Source: Halomonas halodenitrificans DSM 735 (GTDB taxonomy: Bacteria; Pseudomonadota; Gammaproteobacteria; Pseudomonadales; Halomonadaceae). From it: DNA of 64,000 nucleotides. A program made the position numbers and the translations under genes. The stretch is from assembly GCF_000620045.1 (NCBI RefSeq), contig NZ_JHVH01000020.1, forward strand, positions 1 through 64,000, read 5' to 3'. Shown here one piece after another: positions 53,767 to 62,947 of this stretch; positions within the stretch are counted from its first letter, which is position 1; each line of letters opens with the position of its first letter. Below the pieces are notes generated by a model. That model saw only the letters and a program-made list of their open reading frames with translations, did no database searches and was not told where the DNA came from.

Positions 53767-55992
53767 ATGGAAATCAAGGTCAATTATCTCGACAACCTCC
53801 GCCTGGAGGCCAGGTTCGACGACTTCGCGGTCGTTTCCGACCAGCCCATCCGCTACAAGGGTGACGGCTCGGCGCCGGGGCCCTTCGATTACTTCCTGGC
53901 GTCCTCGGCGATGTGCGCGGCCTACTTCGTCAAGGTCTACTGCAAGGCCCGGGATATTCCCACCGAGAACATCCGCCTGTCGCAGAACAACATCGTCGAC
54001 CCGGAAAATCGCTACAAGCAGATCTTCCGCATACAGGTCGAGCTGCCCGAGGATATCTCCGACAAGGACCGCCAGGGCATCCTGCGCTCCATCGATCGCT
54101 GCACGGTCAAGAAGGTGGTGCAGACCGGCCCCGAGTTCCAGGTCGAGGCGGTGGAGAACATCGACGAGGACGCCCAGGCCCTGCTGATGGGCAAGGCGTT
54201 GGGCGAAGCGGACGGCGATGATGGCACCTGGATCGAGGGCAAGGATCTGCCGCTGGAGCAGACCATCGCCAACATGACCGGCATCCTGGCCGAGCTGGGC
54301 ATGAAGATCGAGATCGCCTCCTGGCGCAATATCGTGCCCCACGTCTGGTCGCTGCATATCCGCGACGCCGCTTCGCCGATGTGCTTTACCAACGGCAAGG
54401 GCGCCACCAAGGAGAGCGCGCTGTGCTCGGCGCTGGGCGAGTTCATCGAGCGGACCAACTTCAACTTCTTCTATAACGACCAGTTCTTCGGCGAGGAGAT
54501 CGCCGATGCCGAGTTCGTTCACTACCCCAACGAGAAGTGGTTCCAGCCGGGGCCCGACGATGCCCTGCCCGAGGGCATCCTCGATGCCTACTGTCGCGAG
54601 GTCTACGATCCGGAAGGGGAGCTGTGTGCCTCGAACCTGGTCGACACCAATTCCGGCCGGGCGGACCGCGGCATCGTGGCCTTGCCCTTCGAGCGCCACT
54701 CCGACGGCGAGACGGTCTACTTCCCCTCGAACCTGATCGAGAACCTCTACCTCAGCAACGGCATGAGCGCCGGCAACACCCTGGCCGAGGCCCAGGTGCA
54801 GTGCCTCTCGGAGATCCTCGAACGGGCGGTGAAGCGCCAGATCATCGAAGAGGAAATGGTGCTGCCCGACATCCCCCAGGCTGTGCTGGCGCGTTACCCG
54901 GCGATCGTCGAAGGCCTCGAGGCGCTGGAGGCCCAGGGCTTCCCGGTGCTGGTCAAGGACGCCTCCCTGGGCGGCCAGTTCCCGCTCATCTGCGTGACCC
55001 TGATGAACCCCAAGACCGGCGGGGTATTCGCCTGCTTCGGCGCCCACCCGAGCTTTCATGTGGCCCTGGAACGGACCTTCACCGAGCTGCTGCAGGGGCG
55101 CAGCTTCGAGGGCTTCAACGACTTCCTGCCGCCCACCTTCAACTCCATGGCGGTCACCGAGCCCAACAACGGCGTGGAGCACTTCATCGATTCGTCCGGG
55201 GTGATGTCCTGGCGCTTCTTCAGTTCGCGCTCGGACATCGCGTTCTGCGACTGGGACTTCACCGGCAACGGCACCTTCAGCAACGAGGAGGAGAGCGCGG
55301 CGCTGTTCGGCATCCTGGAAGAGTTGGAGCTGGAGGCCTATGTCGCCGTCCGCGAGGAGCTCGGCGCGCCGGTGTGTCGCATCCTGGTGCCCGGCTTCTC
55401 CGAGGTCTACCCGGTGGAGGACCTGGTGTGGGACAACACCAACATGGCCCTCGACTACCGCGAGGATATCCTCAACCTGCACCGGTTGAGCGATGCGGCG
55501 CTTTCCGATCTGCTCGAGCGCCTGGAGGAGAGCCAGCTCGACGAGCATATGACGATCATCTCGCTGATCGGCATCGAGTTCGACGAGAACACCACCTGGG
55601 GCCAGCTCACCATCCTCGAGCTCAAGCTTCTGATCAACCTGGCGCTGGGCCAGCACGAGGACGCGCTGGAGCGGGTCGAGATGTTCCTGCAATACAACGA
55701 CAACAGCGTGGAGCGCAATCTCTTCTACCAGGCGGTGCAGGCGGTGCTGGAGATCGTGCTGGACGACGCGCTCGAGGTGGCGGACTTCCGTTACAACCTG
55801 GGGCGCATGTTCGGCGAAGCGACTATCGAGGCGGTGATCGGCTCGGTGAGCGGCAGCGTGCGCTTCCATGGCCTCACGCCGACCAGCATGGCACTGGAGG
55901 GGCTGGAAAAGCACCACCGCCTGATCGAGAGCTACCGCAAGCTGCATGCCGCCCGCGCGGCCCGGGCCGGGATCGCCGTGACGCCGGCCTAG
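53767..55992 (+). CDS. ycaO: OsmC-YcaO fusion protein
   Basis: The protein is 741 residues. The N-terminal 135 residues form an OsmC-type domain, including both cysteines expected for a thiol peroxidase (in SSAMCAAYF and SIDRCTVKKV). A YcaO domain follows: GKGATKESALCSALGEFIERTNFNFFYND carries the ATP and Mg ligands (paired Glu, Arg). TLAEAQVQCLSEILERAVKR and KDASLGGQFPLICVTLMNP continue it, and a C-terminal all-helical part resembles E. coli YcaO. E. coli YcaO, without OsmC, assists RimO in S12 methylthiolation. No precursor peptide is near, so a RiPP role is unlikely. The upstream gap shows no strong ribosome-binding site. Confidence 0.9.
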   Translation: MEIKVNYLDNLRLEARFDDFAVVSDQPIRYKGDGSAPGPFDYFLASSAMCAAYFVKVYCKARDIPTENIRLSQNNIVDPENRYKQIFRIQVELPEDISDKDRQGILRSIDRCTVKKVVQTGPEFQVEAVENIDEDAQALLMGKALGEADGDDGTWIEGKDLPLEQTIANMTGILAELGMKIEIASWRNIVPHVWSLHIRDAASPMCFTNGKGATKESALCSALGEFIERTNFNFFYNDQFFGEEIADAEFVHYPNEKWFQPGPDDALPEGILDAYCREVYDPEGELCASNLVDTNSGRADRGIVALPFERHSDGETVYFPSNLIENLYLSNGMSAGNTLAEAQVQCLSEILERAVKRQIIEEEMVLPDIPQAVLARYPAIVEGLEALEAQGFPVLVKDASLGGQFPLICVTLMNPKTGGVFACFGAHPSFHVALERTFTELLQGRSFEGFNDFLPPTFNSMAVTEPNNGVEHFIDSSGVMSWRFFSSRSDIAFCDWDFTGNGTFSNEEESAALFGILEELELEAYVAVREELGAPVCRILVPGFSEVYPVEDLVWDNTNMALDYREDILNLHRLSDAALSDLLERLEESQLDEHMTIISLIGIEFDENTTWGQLTILELKLLINLALGQHEDALERVEMFLQYNDNSVERNLFYQAVQAVLEIVLDDALEVADFRYNLGRMFGEATIEAVIGSVSGSVRFHGLTPTSMALEGLEKHHRLIESYRKLHAARAARAGIAVTPA

Positions 55993-56109
55993 TCAGCGTA
56001 GTTACTCAGTGTTAGCCGAGTGATATCCCCCGCGTCGGTTGCCTGGCGTGGGGCGATGCCTTGTAGCTCCGGGGCGAGCCGGCCAGCGGTTGGCACCGGA
56101 ATCATCTGG

Positions 56110-56137
56110 TATGATCGTTTCAAATAATCGTTTGAAA
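56110..56137. promoter_or_regulatory. Promoter and palindromic operator for the RND pump
   Basis: TTTCAAA at 56118-56124 and TTTGAAA at 56131-56137 form a perfect seven-base inverted repeat with a six-base spacer. A -10-like TATGAT lies just before it at 56110-56115. A repressor bound here would sit over the transcription start, 15 bases before the adaptor gene. TetR-type sites often look like this. No regulator gene is adjacent. Confidence 0.6.
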
Positions 56138-56151
56138 TTCCGGGATGCCCA

Positions 56152-57213
56152 ATGCGATATCTGCTCCTCCTATTGTTGCCGCTGGTACTCATGGCCGGCT
56201 GCCAGGACTCGTCGGCGCCATCGGCGACGGACTCGCCGCGCTGGGTCAAGACGGCCACGCTGGCGGCGAGCTCGGCGCATACGCTGTCGCTCACCGGGGT
56301 GCTGCGCGCTCGCTATGAAACGCCCCTGGCCTTTCGGGTCAGCGGCCAGATCGCCACGCGTCACGTCGATGCCGGGCAGCGGGTTCGCCAGGGCGAGGTG
56401 CTGTTTACCCTCGATCCCAGCGATCTGGAAGAGGCCCTTGCCGCCGCCCGGGCGGAGCTTGCCGCGGCTGAGGCGGCGCTGGATGTGGCCCAGGCGGATC
56501 TCTCTCGCGACCGGCAGCTGCTGGAGAAGGGGTATCTCAGCCGCCAGGCCTTCGAGCGTGCCGAGCTGGGGGTACGCGAGAACAGGACGCGCCGCGAGGC
56601 GGCCAGTGCCAGGGTCACCCAGGCGCGTAACGCCCTGGGTCATGCGAGCCTGCGTGCCGACGCCGATGGCGTGCTGATCGATGTGAGCGGCGAGCCGGGG
56701 CAGGTGGTGGGGGTCGGTCAGGCGGTCGCCCGGCTGGCCCAGGAGGGGCCGCGGGAGGTGGAGGTCAACTTCCCCGCCCGGTCGCGGCCACCCCAGGCGG
56801 GTGAGCTGCTGGCAGGGGAGAAGCGCATCGCCCTGACCCGCCGCGAGGTGGCGGGGGCGGCCGACCCCGCCAGCCGCACCTGGCGCGCCCGCTATCGCCT
56901 CGAGTCGCCGCTCGAGGCGCATAGCCTGGGGGAGGTGGTCCAGACGCGGTTTACCCTGCCGAGCACCGCCGCCCAGGGGCGCTTTCGGGTACCGGTGGCG
57001 GCGCTGGATGAGCGCGGGGACGGCCCCAGGCTGTGGCGCATCGTTGAGGGAGAGGCCCGGCCGCTGCCGGTGACCCTGGAGCGGGTCACCCGGGAATACG
57101 CCTGGGTCAGCGGCGAGGGACTCGAGGCCGGGCAGGCGGTGATCAGCCTGGGCACCCATCTGCTCACGGCCGGCAAGGCGGTGCGGCCACTGGGCGAGGA
57201 GGGCGCGCCTTGA
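56152..57213 (+). CDS. RND efflux periplasmic adaptor lipoprotein
   Basis: This is a membrane-fusion protein of the HlyD/AcrA class, 353 residues. A lipobox (VLMAGC) makes it an inner-membrane-anchored lipoprotein. RVSGQIATRHVDAGQRVRQGEVLFTLDP is the lipoyl half-motif, followed by a coiled-coil hairpin (ARAELAAAEAALDVAQADLSRDRQLL) and the returning lipoyl part (SLRADADGVLIDVSGEPGQVV). It links the pump to an outer-membrane channel; no TolC-like gene is present here. Its stop overlaps the pump start as TTGA. Confidence 0.93.
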   Translation: MRYLLLLLLPLVLMAGCQDSSAPSATDSPRWVKTATLAASSAHTLSLTGVLRARYETPLAFRVSGQIATRHVDAGQRVRQGEVLFTLDPSDLEEALAAARAELAAAEAALDVAQADLSRDRQLLEKGYLSRQAFERAELGVRENRTRREAASARVTQARNALGHASLRADADGVLIDVSGEPGQVVGVGQAVARLAQEGPREVEVNFPARSRPPQAGELLAGEKRIALTRREVAGAADPASRTWRARYRLESPLEAHSLGEVVQTRFTLPSTAAQGRFRVPVAALDERGDGPRLWRIVEGEARPLPVTLERVTREYAWVSGEGLEAGQAVISLGTHLLTAGKAVRPLGEEGAP

Positions 57214-60200
57214 GCTTTCCCAACCTCTCGGCGCTGGCGGTTCGCGAGCGCGCCGTCACGCTGTTCTTCCTGGTGATCGCGCTGCTGGGTGGCCTCTATG
57301 CCTTCGCCTCCCTGGGGCGAGCGGAAGACCCGGACTTTACCGTGCGCGTGATGATGGTCTCCGCGGCCTGGCCCGGTGCCTCGCCGCAGGAGATCCAGGC
57401 AAGCGTGGTGGACCCGCTGGAGAAGGATATCCAGGAGGTCGATGATCTCTACCGCATCGAGACGACCATTCGACCCGGACGCGCCGACCTCAAGGTGGAG
57501 TTCGAAGATACCGTGCCCGGTCAGGCGATCACGGAGCGCTTCTATCAGGTGCGCCGTCGGATGCAGGATGCCGCTCCCGGTCTTCCCGAGGGCGTGATGG
57601 GGCCGATGATCAACGAGGACTTCGGCGACGTCTACTTCTCCCTGGCGGCCTTGAGCGCCCCGGGCATGCCGATGCGCGAGCTGGTGCGCGAGGCCGAGGA
57701 CATGCGTGATCGGCTGCAGCGCGTTGAGGGAGTCACCAAGGCCGAGGTGCTGGGCGAGCGCCAGGAGCGCATGCATGTCGACTTCGACCTGGCCCGGCTG
57801 CAGAGCCTGGGCATTTCGCCCGAGGCCGTCTTCTCCGCCATTCAGGCACATAACCGGCTGCTGCCGGCCGGGCGCATCGATACCCAGGGGCCGCGCCTCT
57901 ATCTGCGGCTGACCCACGACCTGTCGGAGCCCGAGGCACTGGCCGATGTGCCGATCCGTATCGGCGAGCGGCTGATTCGCCTGGGCGATATCGCCGAGAT
58001 CTCGCGGGGCTACGAGGATCCACCCCGCTATCTGGTGCGCGCCTTCGGTGAGGAGGGCCTGCTGCTGGGCGTGGTAATGGAGAGCGGGGTCAATGGCCTG
58101 GCCTTCGGCGATCGCCTGGACGCCTTCTGGCAGCAGGAGCGCCAGCGCCTGCCGCTGGGCATGTCGCTAGAGGTGATGACCAACCAGGCCGATGCTATTG
58201 CTGGGGCGGTGAACCTCTTCCAGGTGAAGTTCCTGGTGGCCGTGGTGGTGGTGATGCTGGTCACCATGCTGGCGGTCGGACTGCGTGCCGGCATCGTGGT
58301 GGGGATTGCCATACCGGTGACCCTGGCATTGACCTTCGTGACGATGCTGGCCATGGGGATCAACCTGGACCGCGTGACTCTCGGTGCCCTGATCATCGCC
58401 CTCGGGCTTTTGGTCGACGACGCCATCATCGCCCTGGAGATGATGATCGTGAAGATGGAGGCGGGCTGGAATCGTCTCGAGGCCGCCGCCCATGCCTGGC
58501 ATGTCACCGCCGCCCCGATGCTGTTCGGCACCCTGGTCACGGTGGCCGGCTTCGTGCCGGTGGGCTTTGCGCAATCCGCCGTGGGCGAGTACACCGGCAA
58601 TATCTTCTGGGTGCTGTGTATTGCGCTGCTGCTGTCGTGGATCGTGGCGGTGGTCTTCACCCCCTATCTGGGCGTCAAGCTGCTGCCCGAACAGAAGACG
58701 CCCCACGCCCAGCACGAGGCCTATCAGTCGCGAGGCTATCGTCGCCTGCGGGGTCTCATCAGTGCCTGCGTGCGCTATCGCAAGAGCGTGGTGGCCCTCA
58801 CGGTGGTGCTGCTGGTGGCGGCCGCCGCCGGGCTTGCCGGGCCGGTGGAAAAGCAATTCTTCCCCAGCTCCGACCGCCCCGAGGTGCTGGTCAGCGTCTA
58901 TCATCCCCAGGGCACGGCCATCGGTGCCACCGATGCGACCACACGCCGCCTCGAGGCGCTGATCGGTGAGGCCGACGGCGTGGAGTCGCTCTCCGCCTAC
59001 GTGGGGGCCGGGGCTCCGCGCTTCTTTATCTCCGCCAACCCCGAACAGCCCAACCCGGCGTTTGCCAAGCTGATCGCGGTGACCGAGGGCGTCGAGGCGC
59101 GGGAGCGGCTGATCGACAGGCTCAAGGTACATATCGCCGACGGTGACTTCCCCGAGGCGCGGGTGCGCGTGCAGAAGCTGCTCTACGGGCCGCCGGTCGA
59201 CTGGCCGGTGAGCATCCGCGTGCTGGGCGATGACGCCGACCGCCTGCGCGACATCGGCCATGAGGTTCGCCAGGTGATGGCCGCCCATGTCGCCACGCGG
59301 GACCCGCACCTCGAATGGGACGAACGGGTGGCGCGGCTGCACCTGGCCATCGATCATCACCGGCTGCAGCTGATCGGCCTGACCCCGGACGAAGTGGCGC
59401 GTCAGTTGCAGTTCCAGCTGGATGGCATGACCATCACCGAGCTGCGCGACGGTATCCGGCTGGTGCCTGCCGTGGGGCGCGGGGCCCAGGCAGACAGCGT
59501 CGACCTCCAGAGCCTGGAGATACTGAACCGTGAGGGCCGGCGGATACCGCTCGCCCAGCTGGGGGAGCTGGAGACGGTCTTCGAGGAGCCGGTGATCAAG
59601 CGTATCGACCGCCAGCCGTTCCTGGCCGTCAGTGCCGAGATCGAAGGGGCCCAGCCCAACGACGTGACTCAGGAGGTCTGGGAAGCACTGGGGGAGCTGC
59701 GCGATCGTTTGCCTGCCGGCTACCAGCTGCAGATTGGCGGCTCGGTGGAGCAGTCGGCCAAGGCCGAGGCCTCGATTCAGGCGCTGCAGCCGCTGATGGT
59801 GGTGCTGATGCTGATCTTCATCATGCTGCAGATGCGCTCCTTCGCCGGCACCTTTATCGTCATGGCGACGGCCCCGCTGGGGCTGATCGGGGCGGTGACC
59901 GCGCTGCTGCTGTTCAATCAGCCGTTCGGCTTCGTGGCCACCCTGGGGCTGATCGGCCTGGCGGGCATCCTGATGCGCAACACCCTGATCCTGACCCAGC
60001 AGGTGGCGGATAACGTCAGGGCCGAGATGACGATGCGCGATGCCGTGGTGGAGGCGGCCGTGCAGCGGGCCCGCCCGGTGGTGCTGACGGCGCTGGCGGC
60101 GATACTCGCCTTTATCCCGCTGACTCTGGACAGCTTCTGGGGGCCGCTGGCCTATGTGCTGATCGGTGGCGTGGCCGTGGGCACCCTGATTACCCTGTTT

Positions 60201-60248
60201 TTCGTGCCGGCACTCTATGCCCTGGGGTATCGCATTGCCCAGGAGTGA
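57210..60248 (+). CDS. RND-family efflux pump (HAE/CzcA-like, 1012 residues)
   Basis: This is a proton-driven inner-membrane exporter with two repeats of six helices. The opening VRERAVTLFFLVIALLGGLYAFASLGRAEDPDF is typical of the hydrophobic-compound branch related to VexF/MexK. The proton-relay pair is in LGLLVDDAIIALEMM (two Asp, helix 4). The second porter half shows FPSSDRPEVLVSVYHPQG and IGLAGILMRNTLIL in helix 10-11. The start is TTG at 57210, with GAGGAGG seven bases upstream. It is coupled to the adaptor gene. The substrate is not predictable. Confidence 0.94.
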   Translation: MSFPNLSALAVRERAVTLFFLVIALLGGLYAFASLGRAEDPDFTVRVMMVSAAWPGASPQEIQASVVDPLEKDIQEVDDLYRIETTIRPGRADLKVEFEDTVPGQAITERFYQVRRRMQDAAPGLPEGVMGPMINEDFGDVYFSLAALSAPGMPMRELVREAEDMRDRLQRVEGVTKAEVLGERQERMHVDFDLARLQSLGISPEAVFSAIQAHNRLLPAGRIDTQGPRLYLRLTHDLSEPEALADVPIRIGERLIRLGDIAEISRGYEDPPRYLVRAFGEEGLLLGVVMESGVNGLAFGDRLDAFWQQERQRLPLGMSLEVMTNQADAIAGAVNLFQVKFLVAVVVVMLVTMLAVGLRAGIVVGIAIPVTLALTFVTMLAMGINLDRVTLGALIIALGLLVDDAIIALEMMIVKMEAGWNRLEAAAHAWHVTAAPMLFGTLVTVAGFVPVGFAQSAVGEYTGNIFWVLCIALLLSWIVAVVFTPYLGVKLLPEQKTPHAQHEAYQSRGYRRLRGLISACVRYRKSVVALTVVLLVAAAAGLAGPVEKQFFPSSDRPEVLVSVYHPQGTAIGATDATTRRLEALIGEADGVESLSAYVGAGAPRFFISANPEQPNPAFAKLIAVTEGVEARERLIDRLKVHIADGDFPEARVRVQKLLYGPPVDWPVSIRVLGDDADRLRDIGHEVRQVMAAHVATRDPHLEWDERVARLHLAIDHHRLQLIGLTPDEVARQLQFQLDGMTITELRDGIRLVPAVGRGAQADSVDLQSLEILNREGRRIPLAQLGELETVFEEPVIKRIDRQPFLAVSAEIEGAQPNDVTQEVWEALGELRDRLPAGYQLQIGGSVEQSAKAEASIQALQPLMVVLMLIFIMLQMRSFAGTFIVMATAPLGLIGAVTALLLFNQPFGFVATLGLIGLAGILMRNTLILTQQVADNVRAEMTMRDAVVEAAVQRARPVVLTALAAILAFIPLTLDSFWGPLAYVLIGGVAVGTLITLFFVPALYALGYRIAQE

Positions 60249-60250
60249 AT

Positions 60251-60517
60251 ATGATGAAACAACGAATCATTGCCGGTGTGCTGACCGCCACGACGGGGGT
60301 CATGCTGCTCATGGCCGTGTTGAACCAGGGCTCTGCCTTGCCTTTTTATCGTTGGCCCGGAGAAGCCTTTCAGGGGCTGGCGTTCTCCTTCACCTGGGGG
60401 CTCGGCGCGCCCCCTGTTCTTGCCTATCTGCTGGCCGGCTTGGCGCTTCTCGCCGTGTTTATCATCTGCTTTATCCCCGGCCACCAGGTGGCGCGCTGTT
60501 TCGAAAAACGGAGCTAG
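60251..60517 (+). CDS. Small two-helix membrane protein, unknown
   Basis: The protein is 88 residues with two hydrophobic stretches (GVLTATTGVMLLMAVLNQG and VLAYLLAGLALLAVFIICFIP) and a short basic tail. Two adjacent ATGs follow AGGAG, at spacings of five and eight bases; the first is used here. It begins two bases after the RND stop and so is in the same operon. It might be an accessory of the pump, but nothing in the sequence proves that. Confidence 0.65.
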   Translation: MMKQRIIAGVLTATTGVMLLMAVLNQGSALPFYRWPGEAFQGLAFSFTWGLGAPPVLAYLLAGLALLAVFIICFIPGHQVARCFEKRS

Positions 60518-60597
60518 TCGGTAACCTCGCCAAGGGCGCCACCGCGCGGGGAGAGTATCTCCATGCGATCACTTCATCATTGAGGTCCAAGGCTGTT

Positions 60598-60963
60598 ATG
60601 AAGAAACTGACTCTGTTATCGATCGCTGCCCTGCTGTTTGTCGCTGGCTGTGCCAGTTCCCCGCATGAAGGAGAGGACTCTCGAAAGCAGCGGGCAGCCG
60701 CCGCGCCTCCCATGCAGCAGTACCGATGCGAGAGCGGTGCAACAATCGCGGCCGCTTACCCCGATACCGACAGTGCGCTGGTCGAGTATCAGGACAATCG
60801 CTACGCGATGCAGATCGCGGTGTCCGCCAGCGGCGCACGCTATGCGGGCGGCGGGCTGGAGTGGTGGACAAAGGGTACCGGACCCGGCGCCGAAGGCACG
60901 CTCCTGCGGCATGCGGCGGATGGCTCGTCGGGAGAGGTCATCGAGCGCTGCACGGCGCGCTGA
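60598..60963 (+). CDS. MliC-like lipoprotein (lysozyme inhibitor family)
   Basis: The protein is 121 residues. A lipobox (LFVAGC) anchors it. The mature part opens with QQYRCESGATIAAAYPD, and VEYQDNRYAMQIAVSASGARYAGGGLEWWTKG follows. This is the order and spacing of the MliC family, membrane-bound inhibitors of C-type lysozyme. YRCESG and the last Cys probably form the disulfide. The ATG at 60598 begins the lipoprotein signal; the longer open frame upstream is not coding. Confidence 0.8.
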   Translation: MKKLTLLSIAALLFVAGCASSPHEGEDSRKQRAAAAPPMQQYRCESGATIAAAYPDTDSALVEYQDNRYAMQIAVSASGARYAGGGLEWWTKGTGPGAEGTLLRHAADGSSGEVIERCTAR

Positions 60964-61069
60964 TCGAGGATTCTTCAGTCGCGCTAGCCGCTAATCGCGC
61001 CATATCACCAAGCTCCTGGACCCTCCCATCGGCGCGGCCCAGGCCACCTCATGCCATCGGATTGCCGTC

Positions 61070-62947
61070 ATGCTTCGCGCCGTCTTGCGCTATTTTGAAA
61101 CCCGAGTGAACCCCTATCCCGAGGATTACCGGGACACACCCCCCAGGGGACTGTTCGCCTTTATCCTGCACTTTTCGCGGCCGGTACTGCCGTTACTGAT
61201 CGTGATGTCGCTGCTGACGGCGCTGGTCTCGGCGGCGGAGGTGGTCTTTTTCGGCTACATGGGCGAGCTGGTGGACTGGCTGTCCACCGCCGAGCGCGCG
61301 GGTTTCCTCGCCGCGCACGGCTGGCGCCTGGCCGGCATGGCGGCGCTGGTGGTGGTCGGCCTGCCGCTGTTGACTCTGCTGCAGTCGCTGGTGACCCAGC
61401 AGGGCGTCTTCGGCAACTATCCGATGATCGGCCGCTGGCTGGCGCATCGCCATATGCTCGGCCAGAGCCTGGCCTTCTATCAGGACGAGTTCGCCGGGCG
61501 GGTCTCCCAGAAGGTGATGCAGACGGCCTTGGCGATCCGCGAGACGGTAATGAAGCTGATGGACCTGATGGTCTATGTGCTCGTCTACTTCAGCGGCGCG
61601 ATGCTGCTGATGGGCCGCGCCGAGCCCTGGCTGATGCTGCCGCTGGTGCTCTGGCTTGCCGGCTATATCGCCATCATGTGGGTCTTTGTGCCGCGCCTGC
61701 GGGCGGTGTCCATGGCCCAGGCCGATGCCCGAGCGGTGATGACCGGGCGTATCGTCGACAGCTACAGCAATATCCAGACGATCAAGCTGTTCGCCGATAC
61801 CCGTCGCGAGGAAGCGTACGCCCGGGATGCCATGGAGGGCTTCATGGGCACCGTGTATCGGCAGATGCGCCTGGCCACCGGGCTTACCGTCAGCCTGACG
61901 ACGCTCAACTCCCTGCTGCTGGCCGGGGTGGCGGCCATGGCCATCGGCGCCTGGTATCTGGAGGCAGTGTCGCTGGGCGTCATCGCCGTGGCGATCGCCC
62001 TGGTGATGCGCATCCGGTTCATGTCTGACTGGATCCTCTGGGAGGTGGCGAGCCTGTTCGAGAATATCGGCACCGTGCAGGATGGACTGAATACCATCGC
62101 CCAGGAGCCAGCGGTCCAGGACGCTCCCGATGCGGGGACGCTGGCGGTGCCGCGCGGCGAGATATGCTTCGACGCGCTGCGTTTCGGCTATGCGCGGCCC
62201 GACGGCCAGGGACGGCCGGTCTTCGATGACCTCGATCTGACCATCGCCTCCGGCGAGAAGGTTGGGCTGATCGGCCGCTCCGGGGCCGGCAAGTCGACCC
62301 TGGCCAATCTTCTGCTGCGCTTCTACGACCTGGAGGGCGGGCGCATCCTGATCGATGGCCAGGAGATCACCGGGGTGACCCAGGAGTCGCTGCGTCGGCA
62401 GATTGGCATGGTCACCCAGGATACCTCGCTGCTGCATCGCTCGGTACGGGACAACATCCGTTACGGCAGCCCCCGGGCCAGCGAGGAACAGATCCAGGAG
62501 GCGCTGCGTCGTGCCCATGCCGACACCTTTATCGATGAGCTGGTGGATCTCCAGGGCCGCCGCGGCCTGGATGCTCATGTGGGGGAGCGCGGGGTCAAGC
62601 TCTCCGGCGGCCAGCGTCAGCGCATCGCCATCGCCCGGGTACTGCTCAAGAACGCGCCCATCCTGGTGCTCGACGAGGCGACCTCGGCGCTGGACTCGGA
62701 GGTGGAGGCGGCGATCCAGGAGCAGCTCTATACGCTGATGGAGGGCAAGACGGTGATCGCCATCGCCCATCGCCTCTCCACCATCGCCATGCTCGACCGT
62801 CTGATCGTGATCGATGAGGGCCAGATCGTCGAGAGCGGTAGCCATACGGAGCTGCTGGCGCGGGGTGGGCTTTATGCCGCCCTGTGGCGGCGCCAGTCCG
62901 GCGGCTTTATCGGAGTAGACGTGGAGAACGGTAATGACGAAACCTGA
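61070..62947 (+). CDS. ABC exporter, fused membrane and ATPase domains
   Basis: The protein is 625 residues of the MsbA/MDR type. A roughly 35-residue N-terminal extension (FETRVNPYPEDYRDTPPRGL) precedes six helices. The ATPase shows Walker A GRSGAGKST (about 401-409), VTQDTSLLHRSVRDNIRYG, signature KLSGGQRQRIAIARVLL, Walker B ILVLDEATSALDS and IAIAHRLSTI. It acts as a homodimer. The substrate is unknown. The glycosylase-like gene starts inside its last codons (14-base overlap), which implies co-expression. Confidence 0.93.
   Translation: MLRAVLRYFETRVNPYPEDYRDTPPRGLFAFILHFSRPVLPLLIVMSLLTALVSAAEVVFFGYMGELVDWLSTAERAGFLAAHGWRLAGMAALVVVGLPLLTLLQSLVTQQGVFGNYPMIGRWLAHRHMLGQSLAFYQDEFAGRVSQKVMQTALAIRETVMKLMDLMVYVLVYFSGAMLLMGRAEPWLMLPLVLWLAGYIAIMWVFVPRLRAVSMAQADARAVMTGRIVDSYSNIQTIKLFADTRREEAYARDAMEGFMGTVYRQMRLATGLTVSLTTLNSLLLAGVAAMAIGAWYLEAVSLGVIAVAIALVMRIRFMSDWILWEVASLFENIGTVQDGLNTIAQEPAVQDAPDAGTLAVPRGEICFDALRFGYARPDGQGRPVFDDLDLTIASGEKVGLIGRSGAGKSTLANLLLRFYDLEGGRILIDGQEITGVTQESLRRQIGMVTQDTSLLHRSVRDNIRYGSPRASEEQIQEALRRAHADTFIDELVDLQGRRGLDAHVGERGVKLSGGQRQRIAIARVLLKNAPILVLDEATSALDSEVEAAIQEQLYTLMEGKTVIAIAHRLSTIAMLDRLIVIDEGQIVESGSHTELLARGGLYAALWRRQSGGFIGVDVENGNDET

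Noticed and set aside
53599-55947. A 782-codon open frame on the minus strand
   Set aside because: It is antisense to the OsmC-YcaO gene, low in complexity (His, Gln, Val, Leu) and without a recognisable domain.
53767-55992. YcaO as a RiPP cyclodehydratase in a peptide cluster
   Set aside because: There is no precursor peptide, dehydrogenase or leader-binding gene around it; the fused OsmC part points to the housekeeping-type YcaO.
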